DNA of 43,746 nucleotides from an uncultured Bacteroides sp. (GCF_910585845.1 NZ_CAJUHF010000028.1:1-43746); one strand, 5' to 3'. Positions 1 to 7,818 are shown, counted from the first letter of the stretch. Notes: generated by a model from the letters alone, not told the origin. Translations and numbers: made by a program.

Positions 1-477
1 TCATATGTCGATTTAACTTTACCGAAAAATGACGATTTAAAATTTGCTTATTACAATCAGAACAAAGAATTGATACAACATATCAGAACAATGGAACGGG
101 AACAACATAAAGAAGAACGTACCAAGTTCAATGAATATGTGGATAAGATACAACGATACTTCCCTTATATGGAAAAGCTGTTACCGTTAATTGACTTCTG
201 CCAAAACACCTTGAAATTCTCTGAAAGAGTAATTCAGGAGTTGTGCATGTTGAAAAAGGTTAGGCTGAAAGGGGATTTCTATTCTCCCGAGTTCAACCGA
301 AAGTTCCGTGACGAAAATGCGGCTTTTTCATTTGAGGAGGACAAGAACAAAAAAGGACATTTCCATATATGCGTAAATGACATTCCGCTTGTGCTATGGT
401 TCAGACAGAAAGCGAATGAATGGAGAAATGGTTTGGAGATTAAAAATACAAAGCAGGATAAAGGACTGAAAATATAG
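1..477 (+). CDS. C-terminal part of a probable mobilization (relaxase-type) protein
   Basis: The reading frame is open from the first base of the window, so this is the 3' end of a longer gene that starts outside; an internal TTG at 70 is not needed as a start. The visible 158 residues are charged and helical (a basic region with EQHKEERTKF near residue 40) and end in a compact region with HICVNDIPLVLWFRQK. From memory this resembles the C-terminal tail of relaxase/mobilization proteins on Bacteroides mobilizable elements. No catalytic motif is in view, so the assignment rests on that resemblance and on the AT-rich accessory context. Any DNA-binding protein of a mobile element is an alternative. 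Confidence 0.4.
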   Translation, partial: SYVDLTLPKNDDLKFAYYNQNKELIQHIRTMEREQHKEERTKFNEYVDKIQRYFPYMEKLLPLIDFCQNTLKFSERVIQELCMLKKVRLKGDFYSPEFNRKFRDENAAFSFEEDKNKKGHFHICVNDIPLVLWFRQKANEWRNGLEIKNTKQDKGLKI

Positions 478-622
478 AATGTCCTCTAAATTTCACTCCA
501 AAAGCAAATAAAAACATTAGGAGATAGGAATTCATCAGAAAAATCTTCTACTTTTGTAAGCGGATTGAGGTAACTCTCTCCAAGACATACGAGAAAAAGA
601 AGAGGCGTTATGCTTATCTTGA

Positions 623-738
623 ACTTGAAAACGTAGGAAATTTTCAAATTGGATACAAGAATAGCATAGTGGTTCTCACGCTATAGCGTGGGCTGCTATT
701 GTTGCATCTGTATCCGAGGTTTCCTACAACCTTCAAGT
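623..738. other. Long multi-helix hairpin in the 478-806 gap
   Basis: Five pairs of complementary segments nest in order: ACTTGAA 623-629 with TTCAAGT 732-738; GTAGGAAA 633-640 with TTTCCTAC 720-727; GGATACA 651-657 with TGTATCC 709-715; AATAGCA 660-666 with TGCTATT 694-700; and the perfect palindrome CACGCTATAGCGTG 677-690 at the tip. A second small hairpin, CCACG-CTT-CGTGG, follows at 759-771. No gene is supported between 478 and 806. The order and symmetry suggest either a structured RNA leading into the downstream operon or a MITE-like palindromic repeat. No repeat copy or target duplication was seen in this window to decide. Confidence 0.55.
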
Positions 739-806
739 AAAGAGTGCGGCATGCAGTTCCACGCTTCGTGGTTTAATAAGTAAAAGCCGAGAGGAACTGA
801 AGGCAT

Positions 807-1151
807 ATGCATTTGACTATGGACTTATTGTACAAAGAAAAAATAGCAATTTTATATGCTACTAAATGTATGATGACTGCTGGTGGAGCTGTTGTTTCTC
901 AGGAAATGGACTTATTAAACAAAATTTGTTCAATGATACATGTGGGACAAAATGAGTTTAATCAAGCATTGGAAATGTCAGATGAAACAGCTATATCTAT
1001 TTTAAAAGAAATGTCGCAAGATAAAAGAAATTTATTAGCATATCTTCTTCAGGATATGGCACGAGCAGATGGACACATTAATGAAAGAGAAAGACTGTAT
1101 TTTCTCAAGGTTAACAAAGAGTTGAAATTTACTAATTTACATAATATTTGA
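807..1151 (+). CDS. TerB-like small protein
   Basis: A 114-residue all-helical protein. The pattern IAILYATKCMMTAGGAVVSQEMDLL followed later by a second acidic helix pair (LLQDMARADGHINERERLYF, about residues 80-100) is that of TerB domains, which bind metal through acidic residues in two related helical halves. Start: ATG 807 is the first in frame; ATG 819 (MDLLYKEK) is a reasonable alternative. It is the first gene of a four-gene run with gaps of 4, 10 and 3 bp, so it is almost certainly co-transcribed with the unknowns that follow. TerB domains occur in tellurite/stress loci and in some phage-defence proteins (for example SngA of Shango); neither role can be read from this sequence alone. 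Confidence 0.6.
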   Translation: MHLTMDLLYKEKIAILYATKCMMTAGGAVVSQEMDLLNKICSMIHVGQNEFNQALEMSDETAISILKEMSQDKRNLLAYLLQDMARADGHINERERLYFLKVNKELKFTNLHNI

Positions 1152-1155
1152 GATT

Positions 1156-1518
1156 ATGGAAACATTTGTAAAAATAATAAACAGTGCAAAAGTGCGCAGT
1201 AATTCAGATTTAGTTATCTCTGGAATTCAAGCAAATAAAAACGCTTGGAATGAATACACTTTTTACCCGAATAAAGGCGTGGTCGGTGTTATAATTGGTG
1301 AAGCACAAAGTTTCGAGGGAACCATATTTTTAGTACAGTGTGGAGATAAAATAATAGTTCCAATTCTCCCTGATGGAGTGCGCGAAATCACTTATTCTGA
1401 GTTTTCGTCGAGATATCCTCAAAACATGCAGGTTGGCAAGACAAGTAGCCAACAGATGAACAGTGCGTTTGATGTTGATGAAATGATGGACTCTTTTGGA
1501 AAAATGTTGGGATTCTAA
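1156..1518 (+). CDS. Hypothetical protein, second gene of the accessory operon
   Basis: 120 residues, not recognised. The N-terminal two thirds alternate short hydrophobic strands (FVKIINSA, GVVGVIIGE, GTIFLVQCGDKIIVPIL), which suggests a small beta-rich domain. The C-terminal 40 residues are polar and methionine-rich, with an amphipathic end (DVDEMMDSFGKMLGF). No signal peptide or membrane segment is visible. It starts 4 bp after the TerB-like gene stops and ends 10 bp before the next start, so its function is probably tied to that operon. Base composition is AT-rich like its neighbours and unlike the core genes further right. Confidence 0.6.
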   Translation: METFVKIINSAKVRSNSDLVISGIQANKNAWNEYTFYPNKGVVGVIIGEAQSFEGTIFLVQCGDKIIVPILPDGVREITYSEFSSRYPQNMQVGKTSSQQMNSAFDVDEMMDSFGKMLGF

Positions 1519-1528
1519 ATTTTTTATC

Positions 1529-2110
1529 ATGATAGATATGACACCGGCCCTCACAGAGGGAATAAATAATCTTTGTACATGGAGGAACAGATACACAAGT
1601 ACCGAATATCCCCAAAAAGTTGTACTGAATATCTTTTATAGACGCTACACCATGAACAAGATGTGGAATGATTTGATGAATATTATCGATCAAAAATCAT
1701 ACAATTCATTCCAAGAGGCAGCTATGACCTTAGAAAAACTTTACTCAAAAACGGCAGTAACAAAAGTTCAGCCTTATTTAGAGTCGTGGATTAAAAACAA
1801 TCCAGACGAGATTGTTGGCGCAATTCATTATAGAGATTTTATCGGCTTAATCCAAAGAGTTCAGATGGGAAGCAAGCCTGCAAAAGAAGAACTGGAGTTC
1901 TCTTATCTTCATTATCTGATAAGTGATAAGGCAACATTGGCATGGGCAGCTTTCTGTGTGACAGGGATTTCGCCGTTAAAAGCTATTACAGAAGTCTCTG
2001 GTGCAATTATCCAACCGATGCCTCTAAATGACTATAACACATTAACTGTTGGACTAGGTCAATTATACACTACTCGTTTTCTACAAGACAGATATAACCC
2101 GTTGCCGTAA
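1529..2110 (+). CDS. Hypothetical protein, third gene of the accessory operon
   Basis: 193 residues from ATG 1529. An upstream in-frame ATG at 1496 would overlap the previous gene by 23 bp and is less likely; ATG 1685 (MNKMWNDLMN region, near residue 50) cannot be excluded because the first 50 residues are unusually rich in Arg, Tyr and Thr. The rest looks helical, with a hydrophobic stretch ATLAWAAFCVTGISPLKA around residues 135-155 that is too short and polar to be a clear membrane span. Not recognised. It ends 3 bp before the next gene. Confidence 0.5.
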   Translation: MIDMTPALTEGINNLCTWRNRYTSTEYPQKVVLNIFYRRYTMNKMWNDLMNIIDQKSYNSFQEAAMTLEKLYSKTAVTKVQPYLESWIKNNPDEIVGAIHYRDFIGLIQRVQMGSKPAKEELEFSYLHYLISDKATLAWAAFCVTGISPLKAITEVSGAIIQPMPLNDYNTLTVGLGQLYTTRFLQDRYNPLP

Positions 2111-2113
2111 GTT

Positions 2114-3321
2114 ATGAACGAAGATTTGAGCTCATTTCTGGCTGGTCATCCATTAACCCTTGAATTTATTCGTCAGCTAAATGGAAAGAAATTCAGCGAC
2201 ATAAGCCAATATGTCGCTGAATTTCAGACGTATTGCGAAGGCAAACAAATTCCAAATTTTGACAATGAACTATGGTTCAAAATCCTGCAAGAGAAAATTG
2301 CCTTATTTAAGGCGAAAAACAAGACCGAATTTTACCAAATTGGCAATAAAGAAAGGTTGTATATTACTTTAGGACAGTTTAACCCATACCTGAAATTAGA
2401 AGAATATGATTTGGAAGATTTTATTGAGGAATGGGAAAGCAGAAGAACTGGTCAAAGAAAATATACAGACGAACAAAGCCAACGGTACAAATCATATAGA
2501 GAAAGTTGGCTATATGAAGTTTATACATATGACAAGGCCTTTTTAGAGAAATACAAACATGCTGCCCATCCATTGATTCAATCCACTATTGGTAAAGCAC
2601 TAATTGCTAGTGGAGAACAAAGGGGAATAGGATATCTATTTAATTCACTCACAAGAGCAGTTGTAATGCCTAACATATACTGGCATAACGAAAGAGCAAT
2701 AATTGGGTATATTGAATCAATATGGGAAATAATCCGTCTCAGTAAACTTGCTCATATATCTGGAAATGAAAAAGGGATTGATGAACCTCTTATCTTCTGC
2801 AAATTGCTTAGATTATTGTTTTTGTATATGAGTAGATATATTGAACTTAATCCAGATAAAATAAAAACAGCAGATGTCTATTCCAATCGCGCGGAGTTGT
2901 TTTACTTCTTTCCAACAGAAATGCAAAGTTTGTTTATGGACAGCGAGTTTTTTTCGTTATCCCAGACTTGCAATTTTCTTCTGATAAATTTCTCGCTTAT
3001 CGTACTGCTTCACAAACTTGTCCTGAATTAGTTAGCGGTTTTTACAAACAATGTCTATGGGACTCTAAAAAGATGTACCAATATGGTAATCTCAATTATC
3101 CGACAATTGATGGAGGTTACACCGTAATAGAGGATGCAGGATGGATGGAAATTATAGAAAGATGCAGAGTACGCTCACAAATTGTCGCACAGCAAATCTA
3201 CGACAAAGACTCACAGGGCAATATTTATTTGACAAAAGAGCAGATTGAGTGGCTATTCTTCCATATTTTAGATGCTGGTGTTGACTTACATAAAGACATG
3301 AAGGATTTGCGTGATAATTAA
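2114..3321 (+). pseudogene. Large hypothetical protein of the accessory operon, split by a frameshift at a T7 run
   Basis: The first frame runs 2114-3031 and the second is open through 3321. At 2948-2954 the sequence has seven T after GAG. Reading one extra T gives EFFFVIPDLQFSSDKFLAYR and joins both halves into one protein of about 402 residues; without it the first frame continues into an unlike tail (SLSQTCNFLLINF) and stops. The joined protein is soluble, helical, rich in Tyr, Glu and Lys, with no motif I recognise. It is the last gene before a strong terminator. The break may be a true mutation, a reversible slippage switch, or a sequencing error in the homopolymer. Confidence 0.6.
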
Positions 3322-3345
3322 TTTAGTCCAATTGTCAACACAGTA

Positions 3346-3396
3346 ATACAATGGTGAAAAAGAATCATAATAGTGTTTTCACCATTGTATTTTTGT
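3346..3396 (+). terminator. Terminator of the accessory operon
   Basis: A perfect 15-bp inverted repeat, ATACAATGGTGAAAA at 3346-3360 and its complement at 3376-3390, with a 15-base loop, followed by a short T-rich stretch. It lies 24 bp after the last stop codon, as expected for the end of the four-gene operon. Confidence 0.8.
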
Positions 3397-3720
3397 ATCT
3401 CGCAAATGGAGTTGCTTAAATGACTTATGACTAATCATTTCTTATAATATCATTTGTATTCTAAATACAAAATAGAGAATAAGTCTAATTTAAATGATAA
3501 ATTTTAGATGTAAACCGAATGTTTTCTCATGGTTATTTCATACCTTTGATTCGTAAATGAGTTACCCGAACAAGCAAAGCGATGCAGAACACAGCAATTA
3601 GAACGGTTGCCAACTCATTACCTCAAAACGAGGTGATTTTTCTAACTTTCTTAGTTTCAGGGAAATATATTTCTTATACAGACTTACGGAAAATCTCCGG
3701 AAAATCCATCCATCCCATAC
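3397..3720 (+). other. AT-rich gap with a promoter-like box and a short ORF; possible edge of accessory DNA
   Basis: A good -7 match, TACCTTTG at 3541-3548, precedes a 68-codon ORF starting at ATG 3582 (MQNTAIRTVANSL...). The ORF runs into the 3' end of the oppositely oriented flavoprotein gene and has no recognised family, so it is probably the 5' remnant of a gene cut off when the neighbouring DNA was rearranged. The change in base composition between about 3550 and 3720 is the most likely right edge of the acquired segment. I saw no tRNA gene or obvious attachment repeat here. Confidence 0.3.
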
Positions 3721-4260
3721 TCAAAGTTTTTCAGCAAGTATTTCAGCCTGTCGGCATCCGTTCGTTTTGTCTATCTCTCCTACCTTGAAAACACCGGGAA
3801 CAAGCACCTCGCCAACCATTTCCCATTTCAGCAATGCAGCGGAACGCTCAATGGGAATCCGTACGCCGTCCATTACACTCATGTCGTCTTCTTCGCAGCA
3901 GGTAATCAAAGCGCATTTTTTACCTGCTATATCCTTGCCTCCGACAACCAAAGAGAAAATGCGGTCTATAACTCCCTTGACCTGCGCCGGAATAGAATAC
4001 CAGTACACCGACATCGTATAAACCACCACATCTGCCTCCAGAATCGCAGAAGCAATTGCATTAAAATCATCGTCGAACGAACATGCTTTACCGGTCTTAT
4101 AACATGTCTCGCAAGCACGACAACCGCCAATTTTCAGGAAAGCGGCATCAAATCGCCGTATAGTATGGCCAAGTTCTTCGGCACGCCTTACAAACGCTGC
4201 GGTCATGGCGAAACTGTTACCATTCTTTCGGGGACTTCCCGTAATAACTACTATATTCAT
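3721..4260 (-). CDS. Flavodoxin-like NAD(P)H-dependent oxidoreductase / iron-sulfur-flavoprotein type
   Basis: 179 residues beginning MNIVVITGSPRKNGNSFAM, the FMN-phosphate-binding loop of the NADPH-dependent FMN reductase family (residues 7-17). Residues 47-60 carry CxxCxxC-x6-C (C47, C50, C53, C60), the spacing seen in iron-sulfur flavoproteins and in YwqN-type reductases; whether a cluster is bound cannot be told. VVYTMSVYWYSIPAQVKGVIDR (about 79-100) is the usual dimer/flavin segment. It should be a soluble electron-transfer enzyme. It follows an in-line truncated ORF by 8 bp and is divergent from an HxlR regulator with a repeat operator between them, so it is probably induced through that regulator, as is common for HxlR-reductase pairs. 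Confidence 0.8.
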   Translation of the reverse strand: MNIVVITGSPRKNGNSFAMTAAFVRRAEELGHTIRRFDAAFLKIGGCRACETCYKTGKACSFDDDFNAIASAILEADVVVYTMSVYWYSIPAQVKGVIDRIFSLVVGGKDIAGKKCALITCCEEDDMSVMDGVRIPIERSAALLKWEMVGEVLVPGVFKVGEIDKTNGCRQAEILAEKL

Positions 4261-4268
4261 CTACTCAC

Positions 4269-4373
4269 TTATTTTATTGTGTTAGAATTCTGATTATAGG
4301 CTTTCGCCACGCTCTTTACAAACTTCATAGCAGCCTCTTGCACTGCCTCATATTCCTTTATTGAATCTCTCAT
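4269..4373 (-). pseudogene. Truncated NTF2-like / lumazine-binding-family ORF
   Basis: 34 codons beginning MRDSIKEYEAVQEAAMKFVKS, which resembles the first helix of the SnoaL/NTF2-like 'putative lumazine-binding' proteins of Bacteroides (normally about 120-140 residues). After residue 25 the sequence ends in a low-complexity tail (AYNQNSNTIK) and TAA. It is the first ORF behind the -7 box at 4409-4402 and ends 8 bp before the flavoprotein gene. Either an internal deletion removed the rest of an NTF2-like gene, or this is now a short leader peptide. The identification is by eye. Confidence 0.5.
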
Positions 4374-4401
4374 ATCTGTTTATGGTTATATTAATCGCTT
4401 G

Positions 4402-4409
4402 CAAAGTTA
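4402..4409 (-). promoter_or_regulatory. Promoter -7 box for the NTF2-like remnant and flavoprotein
   Basis: Read on the minus strand this is TAACTTTG, an exact match to TAnnTTTG, about 29 bp upstream of the ATG at 4373. A TTGC lies 19 bp further upstream at the expected -33 position. Confidence 0.65.
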
Positions 4410-4433
4410 CAGGGTAATGCAGACCTCCGCAAG

Positions 4434-4472
4434 TACCGAAAAATTATTCAGATACTGAAAAATTATTCGGTA
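4434..4472. promoter_or_regulatory. Probable HxlR operator: tandem 18-bp repeat between divergent promoters
   Basis: TACCGAAAAATTATTCAG (4434-4451) and TACTGAAAAATTATTCGG (4453-4470) differ at two of 18 positions and repeat with a 19-bp period. The pair is also symmetric: TACCGAA at 4434 mirrors TTCGGTA ending at 4472, and TTCAG-ATA-CTGAA sits at the centre. It lies between the two divergent -7 boxes, an ideal place for the adjacent winged-helix regulator to control both directions. Confidence 0.65.
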
Positions 4473-4497
4473 TATCCCTGCTGTGGGGATTTATGTA

Positions 4498-4505
4498 TAC
4501 CTTTG
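4498..4505 (+). promoter_or_regulatory. Promoter -7 box for the HxlR gene
   Basis: TACCTTTG, an exact TAnnTTTG match. It overlaps the in-frame region after ATG 4493, which shows that ATG cannot be the start; translation begins at ATG 4529, about 24 bp downstream of the box. Confidence 0.65.
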
Positions 4506-4528
4506 CGGAAGGTAAAAACAAAAGAAAG

Positions 4529-4879
4529 ATGTACGAAAGAAAGATACCCGTAGATTTAAGTTGTCCGCTGCGTCTGACAATGAGTTTGATAGATTCCAAG
4601 TGGAAATCCTGTATACTCGATGAACTGCGTGATGCAACAATGCGCCCGAGCGAACTACACAAGGCGTTGCCCGAAGCCACGCCGCGCGTGCTCGACCTGC
4701 AATTGAAAGAGTTGGTGGACGACGGACTTATTGTCAAGACCATCTATCCCGAACTACCACCCCGTTCAGAATACACCATCACGGAACTGGGATGTTCACT
4801 ACTGCCCATACTCGATGCCATGATTACATGGGGAGAAACGAACCGGAATCTGTTCATTCAGAAGTATGGAAAAAGATAG
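4529..4879 (+). CDS. HxlR-family winged-helix transcriptional regulator
   Basis: 116 residues: MYERKIPVDLSCPLRLTMSLIDSKWKSCILDELRD. The family hallmarks are visible: the N-terminal Cys (C12 here, often a redox or thiol sensor), DSKWKSCILDEL as the first helix, RPSELHKALPEATPRVLDLQLKELVDDGLI as the recognition helix and wing, and a PRSEYTITELG strand. HxlR proteins act as dimers and often repress adjacent oxidoreductase genes. The divergent arrangement with the flavoprotein and the tandem operator at 4434-4472 support autoregulation and control of the neighbour. The start is set by the promoter box, not by the upstream ATG 4493. Confidence 0.9.
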   Translation: MYERKIPVDLSCPLRLTMSLIDSKWKSCILDELRDATMRPSELHKALPEATPRVLDLQLKELVDDGLIVKTIYPELPPRSEYTITELGCSLLPILDAMITWGETNRNLFIQKYGKR

Positions 4880-4900
4880 TACCTAAAGCTCACGTTTATG

Positions 4901-4945
4901 TTTCTGAACCTCAGCTTTGGCACGCTAAACCTGAGGTTCAGGAAA
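4901..4945. terminator. Hairpin between convergent genes
   Basis: TTTCTGAACCTCAG (4901-4914) pairs with CTGAGGTTCAGGAAA (4931-4945) with one bulged base and a 16-base loop. It lies between the HxlR gene and the oppositely oriented peptidase. There is no long T run on either side, so the termination role is inferred from position. Confidence 0.5.
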
Positions 4946-5022
4946 CGTATATTGCGCAACAAACAATTACAAAATGCCCGGAAACATGTATCGCACTGTG
5001 TTCTACAGAAAACTAATATGGA

Positions 5023-6219
5023 TTACCAACGGAAACCGACGCTTTCATACCAGCTGGTAGAGCGATAGGCATTATCGGTCGGAGTATTCTGTGCAGAAGG
5101 GATGTAGCACGACACTCCTGTCGCACCTTCCATAGAGAACCTTCCGACATAAGAGGAATAATTCTCCGCCGTAGTAGTCCAATAGACTACGGCATCGTCA
5201 AAAGCCTTTTTCCATTCATCGTATGCCGCATCGGTAGCCACCTGCTCCATCATACCGGCAAAGTCATAATAACCCACACGACTGCTACTGCTGCTTCTGC
5301 GTTTATCGTAATCAAATACAACGCCGCTCCGAAGCCAGGCATTGTCAACCGATTCGGTCATGGCACGCTTAGTAGCCTGCGCCAACTGTTCCAAACGGTC
5401 GGTCCGCAACACGGATACGGAAACGCCGCCTGTCCAGTTCCAATTGGAAACATCTACATTCGGATTATATCGGGCAGCATAAGGTGAATAATAGGCGGTA
5501 GCCATGCTTACAGCTGCATCATCCGCAGTAAACATGGCAGGAACAACCTCATCATAAGGAGCACCGGGACCGGGAATCTCCGTCGGCGACCCGATGAGAT
5601 AGTCTGTGTAACTGCGCAACTCGTATGCCGCTTCTATAGACTGCATGAAGCAGGCGTCAAATAGAATAAAATCAAAATGGGGAGCCGTTGACAGTATCTC
5701 GGCAAATTCTGATATGTTCATCCGATGGTCTGTTCCATCCCCTTTATCTTGCCCTATCCAGCGGGTACCGACACGTAACGGATAAGGCAACCAGCCTTCT
5801 CCGTGTGACCAATAGACCAATCCATAGCTATCTGCCCTGTATTGGGGATTCTGAAAGACTTCTGCAAACACTTCCTTGGTCTCGGAAACGCCTACCGAAT
5901 TACGTTGCCCGTAGTTTCTGACTTCAGTTTCCGTCACAGTTCCTCCAACATTCTTCAGTTCCAGCAAACGGGCGGACTGGCCATTGTCTATATAGACCAG
6001 CAAATGAACACCGGCATCGTCCTTCACTTTCGCCATCCCTGTCTTCATCTCAGCCAAGTCCGCCGAAGCAAACGAAGAGAGGCTATTGTCGGCAGCAACG
6101 TACACCAAGACAGTCCGACCGCCATTCTGAGGAGTTTCAGTTTCCAACTTGTCATCAACACAGGCGGCCAATAACGCAAAGATGCACATCCACAGGGAAA
6201 GATAGAATTGCTTTTTCAT
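5023..6219 (-). CDS. Clostripain-family (C11) cysteine peptidase lipoprotein
   Basis: 398 residues. A type II signal peptide ends at LLAAC (C20), so the protein should be lipid-anchored in an outer or inner membrane leaflet. The mature part begins with RTVLVYVAADNSLSS, then YWSHGEGW (H139) and FILFDACFMQ (C190), the His/Cys dyad and flanking strands of C11 peptidases such as clostripain and B. fragilis fragipain. GSPTEIPGPGAPYD (210-223) is the conserved loop after the active site. Family members cleave after Arg and are usually autoprocessed. No partner gene is adjacent; a hairpin separates it from the HxlR gene downstream and a 19-bp repeat lies upstream. Confidence 0.9.
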   Translation of the reverse strand: MKKQFYLSLWMCIFALLAACVDDKLETETPQNGGRTVLVYVAADNSLSSFASADLAEMKTGMAKVKDDAGVHLLVYIDNGQSARLLELKNVGGTVTETEVRNYGQRNSVGVSETKEVFAEVFQNPQYRADSYGLVYWSHGEGWLPYPLRVGTRWIGQDKGDGTDHRMNISEFAEILSTAPHFDFILFDACFMQSIEAAYELRSYTDYLIGSPTEIPGPGAPYDEVVPAMFTADDAAVSMATAYYSPYAARYNPNVDVSNWNWTGGVSVSVLRTDRLEQLAQATKRAMTESVDNAWLRSGVVFDYDKRRSSSSSRVGYYDFAGMMEQVATDAAYDEWKKAFDDAVVYWTTTAENYSSYVGRFSMEGATGVSCYIPSAQNTPTDNAYRSTSWYESVGFRW

Positions 6220-6280
6220 GATAGTAAACGATAATCTAATGGGGCGTTCATACGAAAGAAGTCATTAGTTCAGATGAAAT

Positions 6281-6318
6281 GAAATCATTCAGACGGAATG
6301 AAATCATTCAGACGGAAT
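6281..6318. repeat. 19-bp tandem repeat upstream of the C11 peptidase gene
   Basis: GAAATCATTCAGACGGAAT occurs twice head to tail (6281-6299, 6300-6318), preceded by a degenerate copy at about 6258-6280 and followed by GAAGTTCTTAATTCAAG, which may be another decayed unit. It occupies the leader region between two minus-strand genes. Confidence 0.75.
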
Positions 6319-6380
6319 GAAGTTCTTAATTCAAGGAAAAAGAAATCTTTAGTTCTGATAACATAGAAGAGAGCAGACTG

Positions 6381-6785
6381 TTACTCCTCCGGTTTCTTAA
6401 AACGGAATGCTTCCGCATCAATTGGAGTCAGTACGATTGTCTTGTTCTTCTTATATTTGCCTTGCACCTTGGTGGCCTCTTTCTCCAGTTTACCCTTGTT
6501 ATTGGAAAAATAGATCATGCAAGTATAGTCGGGACTACCCAACTCATATTCCAAATAGTTTTTCAACTGATAGGTATATAGCTCACGTTTGGGCAAGAAG
6601 CCGTTCTTGTCCAATTTCACACTATCCAATGGCTGAATAGCGGTGTAGTACACCACCGTATCCGTGAAAGAAGCGGCAATGCCGAATGCATACACAGTCT
6701 TTTCTTCCTTGACCTTCTTCAACGAAAATGCCGAACACACCATGAAAACCAAGGCTACGGCAAACAATATACGAACGTATTTCAT
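6381..6785 (-). CDS. Small exported hypothetical protein
   Basis: 134 residues with an N-terminal signal sequence (KYVRILFAVALVFMVCSAFS); the Cys at 17 has no good lipobox around it. The mature part (KTVYAFGIAASFTDTVVYYTAIQPLDSV, then YQLKNYLEYELGSPDYTCMIYFS) looks like a compact alpha/beta domain and ends in a basic region. I recognise it only as a type of conserved Bacteroides hypothetical. It has its own -7 box and lies between rpoD and the peptidase gene, all on the minus strand. Confidence 0.75.
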   Translation of the reverse strand: MKYVRILFAVALVFMVCSAFSLKKVKEEKTVYAFGIAASFTDTVVYYTAIQPLDSVKLDKNGFLPKRELYTYQLKNYLEYELGSPDYTCMIYFSNNKGKLEKEATKVQGKYKKNKTIVLTPIDAEAFRFKKPEE

Positions 6786-6807
6786 AACAATAAAATTTAA
6801 ATCACGG

Positions 6808-6815
6808 CAAATGTA
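6808..6815 (-). promoter_or_regulatory. Promoter -7 box for the small exported protein
   Basis: TACATTTG on the minus strand, an exact TAnnTTTG match, 22 bp upstream of the ATG at 6785. Confidence 0.55.
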
Positions 6816-6882
6816 GATAAAAGCAGTGAGATTCCCTCTCTGTATTCCGAATTATTTATGATTTCTCCCTCAGGACTTACGC

Positions 6883-6921
6883 AAAAAAAAACCGGAGGTC
6901 ACTGTCGTGACCTACCGGCTT
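6883..6921 (-). terminator. rpoD terminator
   Basis: On the minus strand a stem built from GCCGGTAGGTCAC and GTGACCTCCGGT with a 4-base loop is followed by a run of nine T. It begins about 37 bp after the rpoD stop codon. Confidence 0.85.
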
Positions 6922-6957
6922 TAATTCCTTTCAGTTGTCGGAAATTGATATTTCTTA

Positions 6958-7818
6958 TTATCCCAAATAAGACTTGAGCAATTTGCTACGATTACTTTGT
7001 CTTAATCTTCTAATTGCTTTTTCCTTGATCTGGCGTACACGTTCACGGGTCAAACCGAATTTGTCGCCGATTTCTTCCAGTGTCATTTCCTGCTGTCCGA
7101 TACCGAAAAACATCTGTATGATCTCTTTTTCCCTATCGGTTAACGTAGAAAGTGCTCTATCAATTTCCCTCGCAAGAGACTCGTTCACCAAAGAGCGATC
7201 CGCCATAGGAGAATCATCGTTTACCAACACATCCAACAGGCTGTTGTCCTCTCCTTCTACAAAAGGCGCATCCACCGAAATGTGGCGTCCGGACACCTTC
7301 AACGTATCAGAGATCTTGTCCACAGGAATCTCCAGTTCATCTGCCAACTCTTCGGGCGACGGACGACGTTCGTTTTCCTGCTCGAACTTAGAGAATGCCT
7401 TGCTGATCTTGTTCAGCGAGCCTACCTGGTTCAACGGAAGACGCACGATACGCGACTGTTCTGCCAAAGCCTGCAAAATGGACTGACGTATCCACCACAC
7501 CGCATAACTGATGAACTTGAAACCACGTGTCTCATCGAACTTTTCGGCAGCCTTGATCAGTCCTAAATTACCCTCATTAATCAAGTCGGGCAAACTCAAA
7601 CCTTGGTTCTGGTACTGCTTGGCCACAGATACAACGAAACGCAGATTGGCACGTGTCAATTTTTCCAATGCGATACGGTCACCTTTACGGATGCGTTGAG
7701 CGAGCTCCACTTCCTCTTCGACAGTGATAAGGTCTTCGCGACCGATTTCCTGCAGATACTTATCAAGAGAAGCGCTCTCTCTGTTAGTGATACTTTTTGT
7801 AATCTTTAGTTGTCTCAT
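6958..7818 (-). CDS. rpoD: Primary sigma factor RpoD
   Basis: 286 residues from MRQLKITKSITNRES. Regions 1.2 to 4.2 are present: SASLDKYLQEIGREDLIT (1.2), ANLRFVVSVAKQYQNQGLSLPDLINEGNLGLIKAAEKFD (2.1-2.2), FKFISYAVWWIRQSILQALAEQSRIVRLPLN (2.3-2.4 to 3.0), and EEIGDKFGLTRERVRQIKEKAIRRLRQ (4.2). Region 1.1 is absent, as in Bacteroides primary sigma factors, which recognise TTTG/TAnnTTTG promoters. An in-frame ATG at 7845 would lie inside the -7 box at 7850-7843, so the start at 7818 is chosen. It is monocistronic, with its own terminator. Confidence 0.97.
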   Translation of the reverse strand: MRQLKITKSITNRESASLDKYLQEIGREDLITVEEEVELAQRIRKGDRIALEKLTRANLRFVVSVAKQYQNQGLSLPDLINEGNLGLIKAAEKFDETRGFKFISYAVWWIRQSILQALAEQSRIVRLPLNQVGSLNKISKAFSKFEQENERRPSPEELADELEIPVDKISDTLKVSGRHISVDAPFVEGEDNSLLDVLVNDDSPMADRSLVNESLAREIDRALSTLTDREKEIIQMFFGIGQQEMTLEEIGDKFGLTRERVRQIKEKAIRRLRQSNRSKLLKSYLG

